Assembly: GCA_003104975.1 (NCBI GenBank)
Contig: PQAM01000018.1
Coordinates: forward strand, 1-64,000
Length of the DNA: 64,000 nt
Direction of reading: 5' to 3'
Source: Candidatus Methylomirabilota bacterium
Lineage (GTDB): Bacteria > Methylomirabilota > Methylomirabilia > Methylomirabilales > Methylomirabilaceae
Shown here: piece after piece, positions 1 through 9,297 of the stretch
Numbering within the stretch: position 1 is the stretch's first letter
How the letters are laid out: every line of letters starts with the position of its first letter
Translations under genes and position numbers: made by a program
The notes under the pieces: model-generated
What the model saw: the letters and a program-made list of their open reading frames with translations, nothing else
What the model was told of the DNA's origin: nothing
Databases searched by the model: none

Positions 1-876
1 CCGGACAACCCCTTCGTCGGCGCCGTGCCCGGCCGGGACGAGATCTATGCGCTGGGTCTGCGGAACCCGTGGCGGTTTGCCTTCGACCGGGCGACGGGCG
101 AGCTGTATGTGGGGGATGTCGGGCAAGGCGCGTTCGAAGAGGTCGATCTGGTGACGCTCGGTGGCAACTACGGCTGGCGGGTGTTTGAGGGCGCGCACTG
201 CACGAACCTCGATCCGGCCCGCTGCAGTGAGGGCGGCTTCGTGCCGCCGATCGCGGAGTATGCGCACGTCGGCGACCGCTGCTCGATCACCGGCGGCTAC
301 GTCTACCGGGGGCATGCCTCGACGCTGCCGGTGGGGAGCTATCTGTTCGGCGACTTTTGCAGCGGGGAGCTGCTGCTGCTCAGCGGGGGGGTGCAGACCG
401 TCCTGCTCGATACCCCCCTGCTGATCTCATCCTTCGGCGAGGACGAAGCCGGGGAGTTGTATGTGGTGGATCTGACGGGGACCGTGTACCGCATGGTCAA
501 TCCGGAGGGTCCGCCGACTACCGGCCCGGATCTGGTCGGTACCTGGAGTCCGGTGAGCCAGATCTGTCGCAGGGGCAGGTGCCGGCTCATGGGTGCCGTC
601 AGGGTCTCGAACCAGGGGAACATGATGTCTCCCGCCTCCCGCCTGCGGGTGATCCTCTCGAACGATGCGGGCTTGGATGCGGGTGACACCGTACTGCGGG
701 AGATGATCATCAGACGGCTTCGGGTCGGACTGGGCCAGACCAGACCGGTGAATGTACTGCTTCCCATCGGGGTGAACATTTCGGGGAAATTTCTTTTTGC
801 CGTGATCGATGCGCTAAACAATGCGCCGGAGACAGATGAGACGAACAATACACCGATGATTGGGCCGATCCCGTAG
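1..876 (+). CDS. PQQ-dependent sugar dehydrogenase-like protein (GSDH family), 5' partial
   Basis: The reading frame is open through base 1, so the N-terminus lies outside the window. The visible part has motifs typical of soluble glucose/sorbosone dehydrogenase beta-propellers: [13 protein letters not shown] and NYGWRVFEG. The last roughly 100 residues (from GPDLVGTW to DETNNT) look like a CARDB-type immunoglobulin-like adhesion domain fused to the propeller. Family members oxidise sugars or similar substrates in the periplasm using PQQ, but many homologues have no known substrate and the catalytic residues upstream cannot be seen. It ends with TAG and no partner gene follows on the same strand. 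Confidence 0.8.
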   Translation, partial: PDNPFVGAVPGRDEIYALGLRNPWRFAFDRATGELYVGDVGQGAFEEVDLVTLGGNYGWRVFEGAHCTNLDPARCSEGGFVPPIAEYAHVGDRCSITGGYVYRGHASTLPVGSYLFGDFCSGELLLLSGGVQTVLLDTPLLISSFGEDEAGELYVVDLTGTVYRMVNPEGPPTTGPDLVGTWSPVSQICRRGRCRLMGAVRVSNQGNMMSPASRLRVILSNDAGLDAGDTVLREMIIRRLRVGLGQTRPVNVLLPIGVNISGKFLFAVIDALNNAPETDETNNTPMIGPIP

Positions 877-1149
877 GGGTCACGACGTCATCCCCTTTCT
901 CACAGTATCCTGCGATGACACCACGTCATCACTCCTCATTTCGAGCCGGCGCCACTTCTCCGTTGATTCGTACAGATTCTCCACCCAACGAACACCTTCT
1001 GTTTGCAGTCGGGGGGTAGGTCTACACTACATCGGGGTTCGATGAGGGCGCGGCTGTCCTCATCCATATTTACAGAGATCATGGGGCCGAAAATCGCCGC
1101 AGGGTAGATGTTCGTGCGTAAGTTGGGCTAAAGGCCGAGACGACCACTA

Positions 1150-1872
1150 CTACATAAAAAATGAGGTGGGGATGTTCATCCCCTCCTCATGATGGCCGAG
1201 CCTGAAGAGACCGCCTACGGCGTCCACGGTGCCGAAGCCGACATCGTACATGGAGGTTGAGTTGTTGAAGGTATCGGCGACGATAAAGTGATACTCGTCA
1301 TCACAGAACCAGAGACCATGCGGTTCAGGCGCCCCCCGCAAGAGCCCGATATTCGGATCGTGCCCCGCCTCAAGCAGTTCGGCGCTGACAGCCGCCGTGG
1401 CAGCCCCCCCCATATGGCTGACAAACCGGTCATCGCGGTTGTCGGCGCCCGGAGCCACCATCACATGGGCATTGGTGGCGCCTGAGCGGAACTGGCTGAT
1501 CAGCGTCTTGGCGTTCGCATCCATCAACGACAGGCGATTGTCGTGCCAGTTCGTCGAGATGGCAATATCTCGCGTCGGCGTGTGACCGGGCCAGGCATTA
1601 CGCGGGTTATTGCCCACATCGGGGATGCGGGTGATACCCCAGGTCGCGGTATGAATGACCTGATATGCGCCGTCGAAGTCTTTGACCGACTTGTTTTTGA
1701 TCTTCGTGGTCTTCTCGCCCACCTCCTCCTGACTCTGGGTGCTGACCCATATTTCATCACCGATCCCTGGAACGGGCGGGGGCCCAAGCGGATGCTTGTG
1801 CGCCCGCGTCAGACCGGCCACGTCGTTCGGACCTTTCGGTGTACTGTCGGCAGCACAGACCTCGACCGTCAT
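1150..1872 (-). CDS. Truncated beta-propeller-like protein with N-terminal cupredoxin remnant
   Basis: A 240-residue product is possible from the ATG at 1872, but this ATG is the methionine of a type-1 copper motif (CKIHPYM). In-frame codons continue upstream to a TGA at 1942-1944, adding residues such as APGCNKYICKIHP without a start codon, so the original N-terminus (signal peptide and most of a cupredoxin domain) has been lost. The rest contains short stretches resembling surface-propeller repeats (DIAISTNWHDNRLSLMD, HGLWFCDDEYHFIVADTFNN). I infer a decayed periplasmic copper/propeller protein. It could still be translated from 1872. No clear ribosome site precedes that ATG. Confidence 0.45.
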   Translation of the reverse strand: MTVEVCAADSTPKGPNDVAGLTRAHKHPLGPPPVPGIGDEIWVSTQSQEEVGEKTTKIKNKSVKDFDGAYQVIHTATWGITRIPDVGNNPRNAWPGHTPTRDIAISTNWHDNRLSLMDANAKTLISQFRSGATNAHVMVAPGADNRDDRFVSHMGGAATAAVSAELLEAGHDPNIGLLRGAPEPHGLWFCDDEYHFIVADTFNNSTSMYDVGFGTVDAVGGLFRLGHHEEGMNIPTSFFM

Positions 1873-2061
1873 ATACGGGTGGATCTTACAGATATACTTG
1901 TTACATCCCGGCGCCAGACCGGTGGTCTGACAGGAGGCGGATCACAGCAGATACAATCGTCTAAGCCGACAGCCTTTTGACCGATGCTGATATCCGGATA
2001 GAAAAACCCCGATGGGCTCTGAAGGTAGGATGGTGGGAGCGATTGGTCCGTCTGATCGAGT

Positions 2062-2298
2062 TCAGCGATGGAAACGACGCTTCAGTCTTTCGTAGCCTTC
2101 TCGTCCGCTGAGATAGAAGCCGACTCCGAACATTCCCCAGCTCAGCAGCAGCACGAGCAAAGCCGCGTTCAGTTTCATCGTACCGGAGAGTGGAAGAAAT
2201 GGAATAACGAGATAGGCCGGATAGACGAGGAAACTTGCAGCGATCAAGATAACGCCCGCAATGAACCGAACGCGCCGATCAGCTCCGCCGGGTGTCAC
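2062..2298 (-). CDS. Small two-helix membrane protein (transporter-suffix-like)
   Basis: A 78-residue protein with a basic N-terminus (ADRRVR), two hydrophobic helices (about residues 11-34 and 42-63) and a basic C-terminal tail (EGYERLKRRF). The pattern resembles short 'transporter suffix' membrane proteins found in many bacteria, whose function is unknown. It stands alone between the propeller remnant and the lytic transglycosylase gene, on the same strand as both. Function not assigned. Confidence 0.55.
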   Translation of the reverse strand: MTPGGADRRVRFIAGVILIAASFLVYPAYLVIPFLPLSGTMKLNAALLVLLLSWGMFGVGFYLSGREGYERLKRRFHR

Positions 2299-2412
2299 AA
2301 ATGAGCCGTGAATAACGTTGGCGGAAGTCGCCCCTCGCCGTTATCGAGCCATGCGTCACGCGACCCGCGGTCGCACGGCCCCTCTACACCAGTAGCACGC
2401 GGAACCGCCTCG

Positions 2413-4293
2413 TTAGCTCTCGCTGACGCGAATCCTCAGCTCTTGACCGATTAACAGTGTCGCCTTATGTCCCAGATCGTTCCAGCGGCGAAGTTCATCA
2501 GGCGTGACATCATGAACCCTGGCGATTTCCCACAGGGTATCGCCTCTTCTTACCCGGTAACGAACATGGGCGGCGGACGCTCGGGTTGACCGACCTTTCT
2601 CGCGCTGACCGTTGGAAGCCTGCGCAACGACCCGTAACGCCAGACCCGGCTTGAGCATGGCCCGGCGGTCTAGATCATTCCACCGGCGCAGCGCGTCGAG
2701 ATCAACGCCATACGTCCTGGCGATCTTGTACAGCGTATCACCACGCTTGACGACATGGACGCCGGAAGGGGAAGAGGAGGGCGTGGTCTTCTTGTTGACC
2801 GCTACGGAACGACCCCTGGACCCGCCGCGCCCTGCAGCCGCCATGGCCGCTCCGGTCGCCTTCCTTCTCTTGGCGCCTTGTCGCTTCTCTGCTGTCCTGG
2901 ACGGCTTGCGATCCGTGTAACGGGGGAGCCGATCAAGGTTAGCCATCAGGATCTCCCCGGTGCCCGGCGGCAGCAGAATCTGGTGCTCAGCGGCATGCAC
3001 CGGGGTGACCCCGCGCATGAGGGCCGGATTCAGATCGCGCAGCAGATCGGACGACACGCCTACCGCCTGAGCAACGGAACTCAGTTTAATGGCTCCAGGC
3101 ACGGTCACCCGCTCGACCTCCCAGGGTTCCTCAACCGGTGCGACAAAACCGTACTGATCAGGATCCTTGGCAATAATCGTCGCCGCCATGAAGGCCGGAA
3201 CAAACAGCTCGGTTTCTTTGGGAAGCCTCAACGACCAGAAGTCGGTCGTTCCCTGGGTTTCGATGGCTCGCTGAACCCGGTGCTCGCCGGCGTTATACGC
3301 CGCCAGCGCCAAGGGCCAGGATTGAAACATCTCGTACAGATCTTTCAGGTACGCGGCTGCCGCTCTCGTGGCCTTTTCCGGGTCCCGTCGCTCATCAAGC
3401 CAGTAGTTGACCCGCATGCCGTACCGATTCCCGGTGGCCTTGATAAACTGCCAGATCCCGGAGGCCTTGGCCCTGGAGTATGCACGGGAGTTGAAACCGC
3501 TTTCGACGTATGCCAGATTGACAAGATCTTCCGGAAGCCCCTGCTCTCGAAAGATTTCGCGCATCATCGGCAGGTACCGGCCGGAACGCTCGAGAGCTCG
3601 ACTCATCACCCCCCATTTGCGGGTTTGATAGTACTCGATATACTCCTGGACCCGTTCGTTGAGTACGATCGGTACGTCAAAGTCGCTCAGATCCAGGTCG
3701 GGAAGCGACACCACTGCCCCGCTGGGAGATACCGCCGTCGGTTCGTCATCGGACACGACCAGATCAGGGGTCGCTTCCGTGTCCGCTTCGTTCTCCTCCT
3801 CCTGCTCATCGACCCGGCTATCGGCAACCGGACCCGCCGAGGCGCCGGTCAATGCCGCCTTGAGGCGCGCCGTCTCTTCGATCAGTTGCAGGCGAAGATC
3901 CTCGGGGGTCGCCGCCTGAGGGAGCATAGCCAGGATGCGTATTGATGCCTCCAGCTCCTGCCGGGCCGCCGCTCGGTCTCTCGCCGCCAGGGCCTGCATC
4001 CCCTTAGATGAATGGACCAAGCCGTTGCGGATCGCGTCGTCGTTGTTGTCGACCATTTGGAGCGTCCCGTCAAGCGTATCGCCCCGAGGTTGGATCGGCG
4101 GCGTACTCGATGGTAAGACAACCGCGGCGGTCGGTTGATGACCGATGGGGATCGGTACCGGCGGGAGTTGAGCGGCGCTATGGTTATCAATCGGATGGGT
4201 GGAGGGGCGGGCTGGAGTCGGGGCGAGAAACGATGTCCCGACTGCAATAGCGATCGCGATCCCCAGGAGCCTTCGGGAGAATCGATGGTCCAT
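2413..4293 (-). CDS. mltD: Membrane-bound lytic murein transglycosylase D-like protein with LysM repeats
   Basis: A 626-residue exported enzyme expected to cleave peptidoglycan glycan strands in the periplasm. The ATG at 4293 is chosen because GGAGGT lies five bases upstream; an upstream in-frame TTG at 4323 has no such site. An N-terminal signal sequence (MDHRFSRRLLG then a hydrophobic stretch) is followed by a low-complexity linker, then an SLT catalytic domain: the catalytic glutamate is in AYVESGFN, with GIWQFI and LALAAYNAGEHRV further on. A divergent LysM-like segment and two clear LysM modules (VKRGDTLYKIARTYGV and VRRGDTLWEIARVHDV) at the C-terminus bind glycan. Monocistronic by appearance. 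Confidence 0.9.
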   Translation of the reverse strand: MDHRFSRRLLGIAIAIAVGTSFLAPTPARPSTHPIDNHSAAQLPPVPIPIGHQPTAAVVLPSSTPPIQPRGDTLDGTLQMVDNNDDAIRNGLVHSSKGMQALAARDRAAARQELEASIRILAMLPQAATPEDLRLQLIEETARLKAALTGASAGPVADSRVDEQEEENEADTEATPDLVVSDDEPTAVSPSGAVVSLPDLDLSDFDVPIVLNERVQEYIEYYQTRKWGVMSRALERSGRYLPMMREIFREQGLPEDLVNLAYVESGFNSRAYSRAKASGIWQFIKATGNRYGMRVNYWLDERRDPEKATRAAAAYLKDLYEMFQSWPLALAAYNAGEHRVQRAIETQGTTDFWSLRLPKETELFVPAFMAATIIAKDPDQYGFVAPVEEPWEVERVTVPGAIKLSSVAQAVGVSSDLLRDLNPALMRGVTPVHAAEHQILLPPGTGEILMANLDRLPRYTDRKPSRTAEKRQGAKRRKATGAAMAAAGRGGSRGRSVAVNKKTTPSSSPSGVHVVKRGDTLYKIARTYGVDLDALRRWNDLDRRAMLKPGLALRVVAQASNGQREKGRSTRASAAHVRYRVRRGDTLWEIARVHDVTPDELRRWNDLGHKATLLIGQELRIRVSES

Positions 4294-4451
4294 CGTGACC
4301 TCCGGTCGGGGTTGCTGGGCCAACGTCGGCTGGAAGCAGGTAACCGTGACAATCCGCTCGGTCTCAGAAGCTCCTGCCGTAACGAGCGATGTACGGTCTT
4401 ATACCTTGCCTTCGACCGTTTGTCAAGCATTTCCAAGCGGGTCAGTATACA

Positions 4452-4787
4452 TCAGGGCGCTGTTCGCAACGACTCGTCTACCCAGGCGAGGTAGTCGGGG
4501 GATCCGTCCAGAATAGGGATGGCGATCACCTCCGGCACCGTGTATGAGTGCACCCCTTTTACGACCTTAATAATAGAGGGGAGGAGTTCACTGCGGCTCT
4601 TCACCACCAGCAGCGCCTCCTTCTGGCGTTCAATCACCCCCTGCCATTGAAAAAGCGAGGAAACCCCAGTGACGATGTTGACGCAGGCCGCTAACCGAGA
4701 CTCAACCAACGTCTTCCCGATCGTCTCCGCCTCCTGTGTGGAGCCCGCCGTAATAAGGACGACGATGTGTGTTGTTGCTGATCCCAT
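4452..4787 (-). CDS. cutA: Divalent-cation tolerance protein CutA
   Basis: At 111 residues it has the usual CutA size and a full set of family signatures: ITAGSTQEAETIGKTLVE near the N-terminus, LAACVNIV, the SLFQWQGVIE core and the C-terminal YTVPEVIAIPI. CutA forms a very stable cytoplasmic trimer associated with copper and other divalent metals; its biochemical role is not settled. GGAGAGGGAG directly precedes the ATG. It is divergent from dnaK, and the 268-bp intergenic region holds the dnaK control region. Confidence 0.93.
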   Translation of the reverse strand: MGSATTHIVVLITAGSTQEAETIGKTLVESRLAACVNIVTGVSSLFQWQGVIERQKEALLVVKSRSELLPSIIKVVKGVHSYTVPEVIAIPILDGSPDYLAWVDESLRTAP

Positions 4788-4928
4788 CTCCCTCTCCTTT
4801 CTTGAAGAAACTATAGCGAATCGTCTATTTGTCCTTAATATTCAATATATTATGGACACATTAGCCGATTGTCGAAGATGGGTCAAGGGGTTTTCTGTAG
4901 AGCCCGTTGATACCAGGGTCGCATAATC

Positions 4929-4944
4929 TAACAAATTTTTGTTA
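4929..4944. repeat. Short palindrome upstream of the dnaK promoter
   Basis: TAACAAA-TT-TTTGTTA is a perfect inverted repeat with 7-base arms, seven bases upstream of the -35 element of dnaK. Its position suits an activator or repressor site, or an AT-rich upstream element. No known regulator consensus was recognised. Confidence 0.4.
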
Positions 4945-4950
4945 AATATT

Positions 4951-4971
4951 CTTGACACTGATGGACTAATG
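4951..4971 (+). promoter_or_regulatory. HAIR-like operator for HspR
   Basis: CTTGACA-N7-ACTAATG matches the HspR-associated inverted repeat (CTTGAGT-N7-ACTCAAG) at 10 of 14 positions with the exact 7-base spacing. It overlaps the -35 box of dnaK, where a repressor would block RNA polymerase. The gene for an HspR-like regulator is in the same cluster (8738-9124), which supports autoregulation. Degenerate, hence moderate confidence. Confidence 0.5.
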
Positions 4972-4980
4972 TTATATCTT
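4952..4980 (+). promoter_or_regulatory. Predicted sigma-70 promoter of the dnaK operon
   Basis: A perfect -35 TTGACA (4952-4957), a 17-base spacer and TATCTT (4975-4980) as -10. The predicted start leaves about 70 bases of leader before the GTG of dnaK. No CIRCE element (TTAGCACTC-N9-GAGTGCTAA) is visible, in keeping with HspR rather than HrcA control. Confidence 0.6.
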
Positions 4981-5055
4981 ACTGGGTGAAAAGAGCGAGA
5001 CAAACCCGGTCGCCATTCAATTAGTAACGACAATTTCTTGTAAGGAGGGTACAAG

Positions 5056-6975
5056 GTGGCAAAGGTTCTCGGTATCGATCTCGGAACAACGAACTCGGTG
5101 ATGGCCATTATGGAGGCGGGAGACCCGGTGGTGGTCCCCAATGCCGAAGGCGGTCGACTGACCCCGTCGGTCGTGGCCTTCTCCAAGGAGGGCGAGCGGC
5201 TGGTCGGTCAGGTTGCCAAGCGGCAGGCCACTACGAACCCTGAAAATACGATCTTTTCGATCAAGCGCTTCATGGGTCGACGTTCTGAGGAGGTCGGCCA
5301 GGAGATCAAGTTGGTGCCGTACAAGGTGGTTCGGGCCGGCAATGGTGATGCGTCAGTTGAGGTAAGAGGGAAAGGCTATTCACCGCCGGAGATCTCCGCC
5401 ATGATCCTCCAGAAGATGAAGACGGATGCCGAGGCCTATCTTGGGGAGAAGATTACACAGGCGGTGATCACCGTTCCGGCCTATTTTAACGACTCCCAGC
5501 GGCAGGCCACCAAGGATGCCGGTAAGATCGCCGGTCTCGAGGTGCTTCGAATTGTGAACGAGCCGACGGCGGCGGCGCTGGCCTACGGCCTGGATAAGAA
5601 GAAGGACGAAAAGATCGCCGTCTACGACCTGGGGGGCGGGACATTCGATATCTCGATCCTGGAGTTGGGCGAAGGGGTCTTTGAGGTCAAATCGACCAAC
5701 GGCGATACCCACCTCGGAGGCGACGACTTCGACGAACGGATCATCTCGTGGCTGGTGGAGGAATTCAAGAAAGATCAGGGAATCGACCTGCGGAAGGACC
5801 GGATGGCGCTTCAGCGCCTGAAGGAGGCGGCGGAAAAGGCCAAGTGCGAGCTGAGTACGGTGTTGGAGACCGAGATCAATCTGCCGTTTATTACGGCCGA
5901 TGCCTCCGGCCCCAAGCACCTGAGCATCAAGCTGACACGGGCGAAGCTCGAGCAGTTGGTCGAGGATCTGATCCAGCGCTCCGTAGGACCCTGTCGGCAG
6001 GCACTGAAGGATGCCGGGCTCGATCCTCGTGATATCGACGAGGTCGTCCTGGTGGGCGGCCAGACCAGGATGCCGAAGGTCCAGCAGCTTGTGCGTGAGC
6101 TCTTTGGGAAGGAGCCGCATAAGGGGGTCAATCCCGATGAGGTGGTCGCGGTGGGCGCCGCGATCCAGGCCGGCGTACTCGTGGGCGATGTCAAAGACGT
6201 GGTCCTCCTGGATGTGACGCCGCTTTCGCTGGGGATCGAGACCTTGGGCGGGGTGATGACGCGGCTGATCGAACGCAATACCACCATCCCCACCCGCAAG
6301 GGCGAAACCTTTACGACGGCGGCCGACAATCAGACCAGCGTGGAGATTCATGTCCTCCAGGGAGAGCGGCAACTGGCCCGAGACAGCCGGACGTTAGGCC
6401 GGTTCCACCTGGTGGGCATCCCGCCGGCCCCGCGCGGCATTCCGCAGGTCGAGGTGACCTTCGATATCGACGCCAACGGTATCCTCAATGTCGCCGCCAA
6501 GGACCTGGCCACCGGCAAGGAACAGAAGATTACAATTACGGCCAGCTCCGGCTTGACCAAAGATGAGATCGAGCGGATGGTCAAGGACTCCGAGCGGTGC
6601 GCCGAGGAAGACAAGAAGCGTCGTGAGGAAATCGAGGTCCGAAACCAACTCGACAGCCTCTGCTACCAGACGGAGAAGATGCTGAACGAGAATCGCGAAA
6701 AGCTCCCGATCGCCGAGCTTGGCACCCTGGAGACCGCCATCAACGCCGGCAAAGAGGCGCTGAAGGGCGAAGAGATCGGGAAGCAACGCGAGGCGCTTGA
6801 TCAACTCACCAAGGCGTCTCACCGGCTGGCCGAACTGCTCTACCAGCAGGCCCAGAGCAAACAGCAGGCCGACGCCGGCGGGCAGGCTCAGGGTGAGCCG
6901 TCGCAGGGGGCGCCGGAGGGCGGCGTGGTTGATGCCGAGTTTGAGGATCTCGGCGATAAAGGCGACAAGAAATGA
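5056..6975 (+). CDS. dnaK: Chaperone DnaK (Hsp70)
   Basis: The 639-residue cytoplasmic Hsp70 chaperone that binds exposed hydrophobic peptides in an ATP cycle with DnaJ and GrpE. It starts at GTG, preceded by a strong AAGGAGGGT site. The nucleotide-binding domain shows [10 protein letters not shown] at residue 6, [24 protein letters not shown] and [12 protein letters not shown]. The substrate domain follows with [13 protein letters not shown] and ends in an acidic tail with EFEDLGD. First gene of the dnaK-hsp20-dnaJ-hspR cluster. grpE is not in the cluster, which is unusual but not rare. Confidence 0.98.
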   Translation: MAKVLGIDLGTTNSVMAIMEAGDPVVVPNAEGGRLTPSVVAFSKEGERLVGQVAKRQATTNPENTIFSIKRFMGRRSEEVGQEIKLVPYKVVRAGNGDASVEVRGKGYSPPEISAMILQKMKTDAEAYLGEKITQAVITVPAYFNDSQRQATKDAGKIAGLEVLRIVNEPTAAALAYGLDKKKDEKIAVYDLGGGTFDISILELGEGVFEVKSTNGDTHLGGDDFDERIISWLVEEFKKDQGIDLRKDRMALQRLKEAAEKAKCELSTVLETEINLPFITADASGPKHLSIKLTRAKLEQLVEDLIQRSVGPCRQALKDAGLDPRDIDEVVLVGGQTRMPKVQQLVRELFGKEPHKGVNPDEVVAVGAAIQAGVLVGDVKDVVLLDVTPLSLGIETLGGVMTRLIERNTTIPTRKGETFTTAADNQTSVEIHVLQGERQLARDSRTLGRFHLVGIPPAPRGIPQVEVTFDIDANGILNVAAKDLATGKEQKITITASSGLTKDEIERMVKDSERCAEEDKKRREEIEVRNQLDSLCYQTEKMLNENREKLPIAELGTLETAINAGKEALKGEEIGKQREALDQLTKASHRLAELLYQQAQSKQQADAGGQAQGEPSQGAPEGGVVDAEFEDLGDKGDKK

Positions 6976-6998
6976 CAGAAAGAAAGGAGGTAAAACAG

Positions 6999-7451
6999 AT
7001 GGCGATCGTACGATGGGATCCATTCCGCGACGTCATGACGCTCCAAGAACGGATGAACCGCCTGTTCGACCAGGCGCTGTCCCGGACCCGGACGGATGAC
7101 GAGGAGGGGTTGACGACCTCCATGTGGTCGCCGGCCGTGGATATCTTCGAGACCCCGGACAGCATCGTCATGAAGGCGGAGCTGCCTGGGGTGAGCCGGG
7201 ATAACATCGACATCCAGGTGCAGGACAATAGCCTGATGCTGAAAGGCGAGCGGAAGTTCGAGCGCGAGGTGAAGGAGGAAAATTATCTTCGAATCGAGCG
7301 CGCATACGGGGCGTTTCACCGCGCCTTCAATCTGCCGACCGACATCCAGCAGGACAAGATCAAGGCGGTGTTCAAGGACGGCGTGCTGGAAGTGACCATG
7401 CCGAAAGCGGAAGAGGCGAAGCCCAAACAAGTCAAGATTGACGTCAAGTGA
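6999..7451 (+). CDS. Small heat-shock protein, Hsp20/alpha-crystallin family
   Basis: A 150-residue holdase of the Hsp20 family. The start at 6999 is chosen because AAGGAGG lies just upstream; an earlier in-frame ATG at 6972 overlaps the end of dnaK and lacks a site. The alpha-crystallin domain runs from about WSPAVDIFET to the end, with ELPGVSRDNIDIQV, GAFHRAFNLP (the conserved F-R-R/F-LP region) and the C-terminal GVLEVTMPK signature. It lies 23 bases after dnaK and is probably co-transcribed; it would hold unfolding proteins for DnaK/DnaJ. Confidence 0.95.
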   Translation: MAIVRWDPFRDVMTLQERMNRLFDQALSRTRTDDEEGLTTSMWSPAVDIFETPDSIVMKAELPGVSRDNIDIQVQDNSLMLKGERKFEREVKEENYLRIERAYGAFHRAFNLPTDIQQDKIKAVFKDGVLEVTMPKAEEAKPKQVKIDVK

Positions 7452-7481
7452 CAGGCGATGACAAGGTAGCTACAAGGTTAA

Positions 7482-7564
7482 TAGACTGAAGGCTGAAGGC
7501 GTGTGGGGGTAACGCAGCGATCACACACCGGGTCGAGCATGTATAGCTTTCAGCCTTCAGTCTA
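7482..7564. repeat. Long inverted repeat between hsp20 and dnaJ
   Basis: Perfect 16-base arms TAGACTGAAGGCTGAA (7482-7497) and TTCAGCCTTCAGTCTA (7549-7564) enclose 51 bases that contain a further GTGTG/CACAC pair. As RNA it would form a strong stem ending 27 bases before the dnaJ ATG. There is no U-run, so it is not a standard terminator; an RNA processing or stability hairpin, or a remnant of a small mobile repeat, are the options. Confidence 0.6.
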
Positions 7565-7591
7565 CACGCCTAAGCAGTTGCCGGTACACGC

Positions 7592-8704
7592 ATGAATAAA
7601 CGGGATTACTATGAGGTCCTTGACGTCCGCAGGGGGGCCTCGGAGAAGGAGATCAAGCAGGCGTACCGGCGCCTGGCCAGGAAGTACCATCCCGACGTCA
7701 ACCCCAACAACAAGGCGGCTGAGGCGAAGTTCAAGGAGATCACCGAGGCGTATGAGGTCCTGAGCGATTCGGCCAAACGGGCCCAATATGACCAATTCGG
7801 GCATCAGGTCTTCGGCGCGGGGGCCGAGGCCGGGCGGCAGCCTGGAGGGGGACCGGGCGGGTTTGACTTTAGCCGATTCGACCTCGGGGGTCCAGGCGGG
7901 ATAGAGGACCTCTTTTCCGATCTGCTCGGCCGACATGGACAGGGGGTTCAGGCCGGACCGGCAAAGGGCGAGGATCTCCACTATACCGTTGATCTTCGGT
8001 TCGAGGATGCGATTCGGGGGCTGTCCACCGAAATCAGCCTTCAGCGACACGCCCCCTGTTCGTCCTGCTCAGGCACGGGCGGCAGAACAGGGGGGCAGTT
8101 TTATCCGTGCCCTGCCTGCGAAGGGAGCGGGCGCGCACGAGGGAGATTCGGGCTCTTTGGCGGACATCAGACCTGCTCAAGGTGCCGCGGGACCGGGAAG
8201 CTCCCGTCCTCCCTGTGCGACGCCTGTGGCGGCGCGGGGACGGTGCTCACAACCGAACGGATCGCCGTCAAGATCCCACCCGGTGTGGAAAACGGCTCGA
8301 ATGTCAGGGCCCAGGGCAAAGGACACGCGGGACGTCTGGGGGGACCGCCCGGAGATCTGTATATCGTGACACGTGTCCGTCCTCACCCCTTTTTCGAACG
8401 AAAGGGGGACAATATCTACTGCGAGGTCCCGATCTCGGTGACAGAGGCCGCGCTGGGGGCCAAGATCGAGGTTCCAACCGTCGACGGCAAGGCCTCGATG
8501 CGCATCCCCCCCGAGACGAGCAGCGGTCAGATCTTTCGCCTCCGCGAGATGGGGGTCCCGCATCTGAAGGGGACAGGGCGGGGCGACCAGTTCGTCACCG
8601 TAAAGATCATACTACCGCGCAACCTCGATACACGGTCGCAAGAGCTGTTCCGAGAGCTGGGGCGCCTGCATCCGGAGAACCCGAGACGCGCTATTTGGAA
8701 ATAA
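7592..8704 (+). CDS. dnaJ: Chaperone DnaJ (type I Hsp40)
   Basis: A 370-residue co-chaperone that delivers substrates to DnaK and stimulates its ATPase. The J domain has the HPD motif (RKYHPDVNP, about residue 31), followed by a Gly/Phe-rich linker ([12 protein letters not shown]). Four zinc-binding repeats are intact: [24 protein letters not shown] and CDACGGAG. The C-terminal substrate domain ([24 protein letters not shown]) is complete. It follows hsp20 after a 140-base gap containing an inverted repeat and precedes hspR by 33 bases. Confidence 0.97.
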   Translation: MNKRDYYEVLDVRRGASEKEIKQAYRRLARKYHPDVNPNNKAAEAKFKEITEAYEVLSDSAKRAQYDQFGHQVFGAGAEAGRQPGGGPGGFDFSRFDLGGPGGIEDLFSDLLGRHGQGVQAGPAKGEDLHYTVDLRFEDAIRGLSTEISLQRHAPCSSCSGTGGRTGGQFYPCPACEGSGRARGRFGLFGGHQTCSRCRGTGKLPSSLCDACGGAGTVLTTERIAVKIPPGVENGSNVRAQGKGHAGRLGGPPGDLYIVTRVRPHPFFERKGDNIYCEVPISVTEAALGAKIEVPTVDGKASMRIPPETSSGQIFRLREMGVPHLKGTGRGDQFVTVKIILPRNLDTRSQELFRELGRLHPENPRRAIWK

Positions 8705-8737
8705 CGGTGTGCACGCAGGCACGCTGAAGGGGGGATC

Positions 8738-9124
8738 ATGGTAACGCGACGACGGCGTCGATACTCGATCAGCGTCGTGGCCGAGATGTTCGATATCCAT
8801 CCGCAGACGCTGCGGGTCTATGAACGGGAAGGGCTGCTTCGACCGGCCCGCACCGAGGGGAATACGCGGGTCTATTCGCAGGACGATGTGGAACGGATCG
8901 AGCTCATCCTGCGACTGACCAAGGAACTGGGCGTCAATCTGGCTGGGGTGGAGGTGATCCTGAACATGCGCGACCGGATGGAACGGATGCAGCGGCAGAT
9001 GAACGAGCTGTTGCAGGCGATGGCCCAGGAATTCGATGCCGGGATGAAACATTGGGAGGACCGCGAGGAGGAGGGTCTGGTACCGGTCAAGAGACACGGG
9101 TTACTCCGCCGGATAAATCTGTAA
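8738..9124 (+). CDS. hspR: MerR-family heat-shock repressor HspR
   Basis: A 128-residue DNA-binding protein. The N-terminal MerR-type winged helix (YSISVVAEMFDIHPQTLRVYEREGL at about 9-33; shortened key part IHPQTLRVYEREG) is typical of HspR, as is the VYSQDDVERIELI wing and a C-terminal coiled coil (MRDRMERMQRQMNELLQ). HspR represses dnaK-type operons by binding HAIR sites with DnaK as co-repressor, releasing at heat shock. Its place at the end of the dnaK cluster and a HAIR-like site over the dnaK promoter fit that loop. Confidence 0.9.
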   Translation: MVTRRRRRYSISVVAEMFDIHPQTLRVYEREGLLRPARTEGNTRVYSQDDVERIELILRLTKELGVNLAGVEVILNMRDRMERMQRQMNELLQAMAQEFDAGMKHWEDREEEGLVPVKRHGLLRRINL

Positions 9125-9297
9125 CGGGTCACCGTTGTTCAGCCGGCTCATCCGTCGGGAAAATCGGTTGTGCGGTGTCCGGTTATCCTTGACAGGGTAC
9201 CGGTGCTGTACTAGCGTATACACAGAAGGAAGAGCACTAGATCGGCGCGGACGGGCACCTGGTGCCTTGTCGCACCCGGAGAGGAGAGAAGAGCAAC

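Noticed and set aside
860-1045. A 61-codon plus-strand frame after the first gene
   Set aside because: No ribosome site, no recognisable motif and it starts inside the preceding gene.
2755-3945. A 396-codon plus-strand frame opposite the lytic transglycosylase
   Set aside because: Antisense shadow of a gene with recognisable SLT and LysM domains.
4788-5055. CIRCE element for HrcA upstream of dnaK
   Set aside because: Neither TTAGCACTC nor GAGTGCTAA is present.
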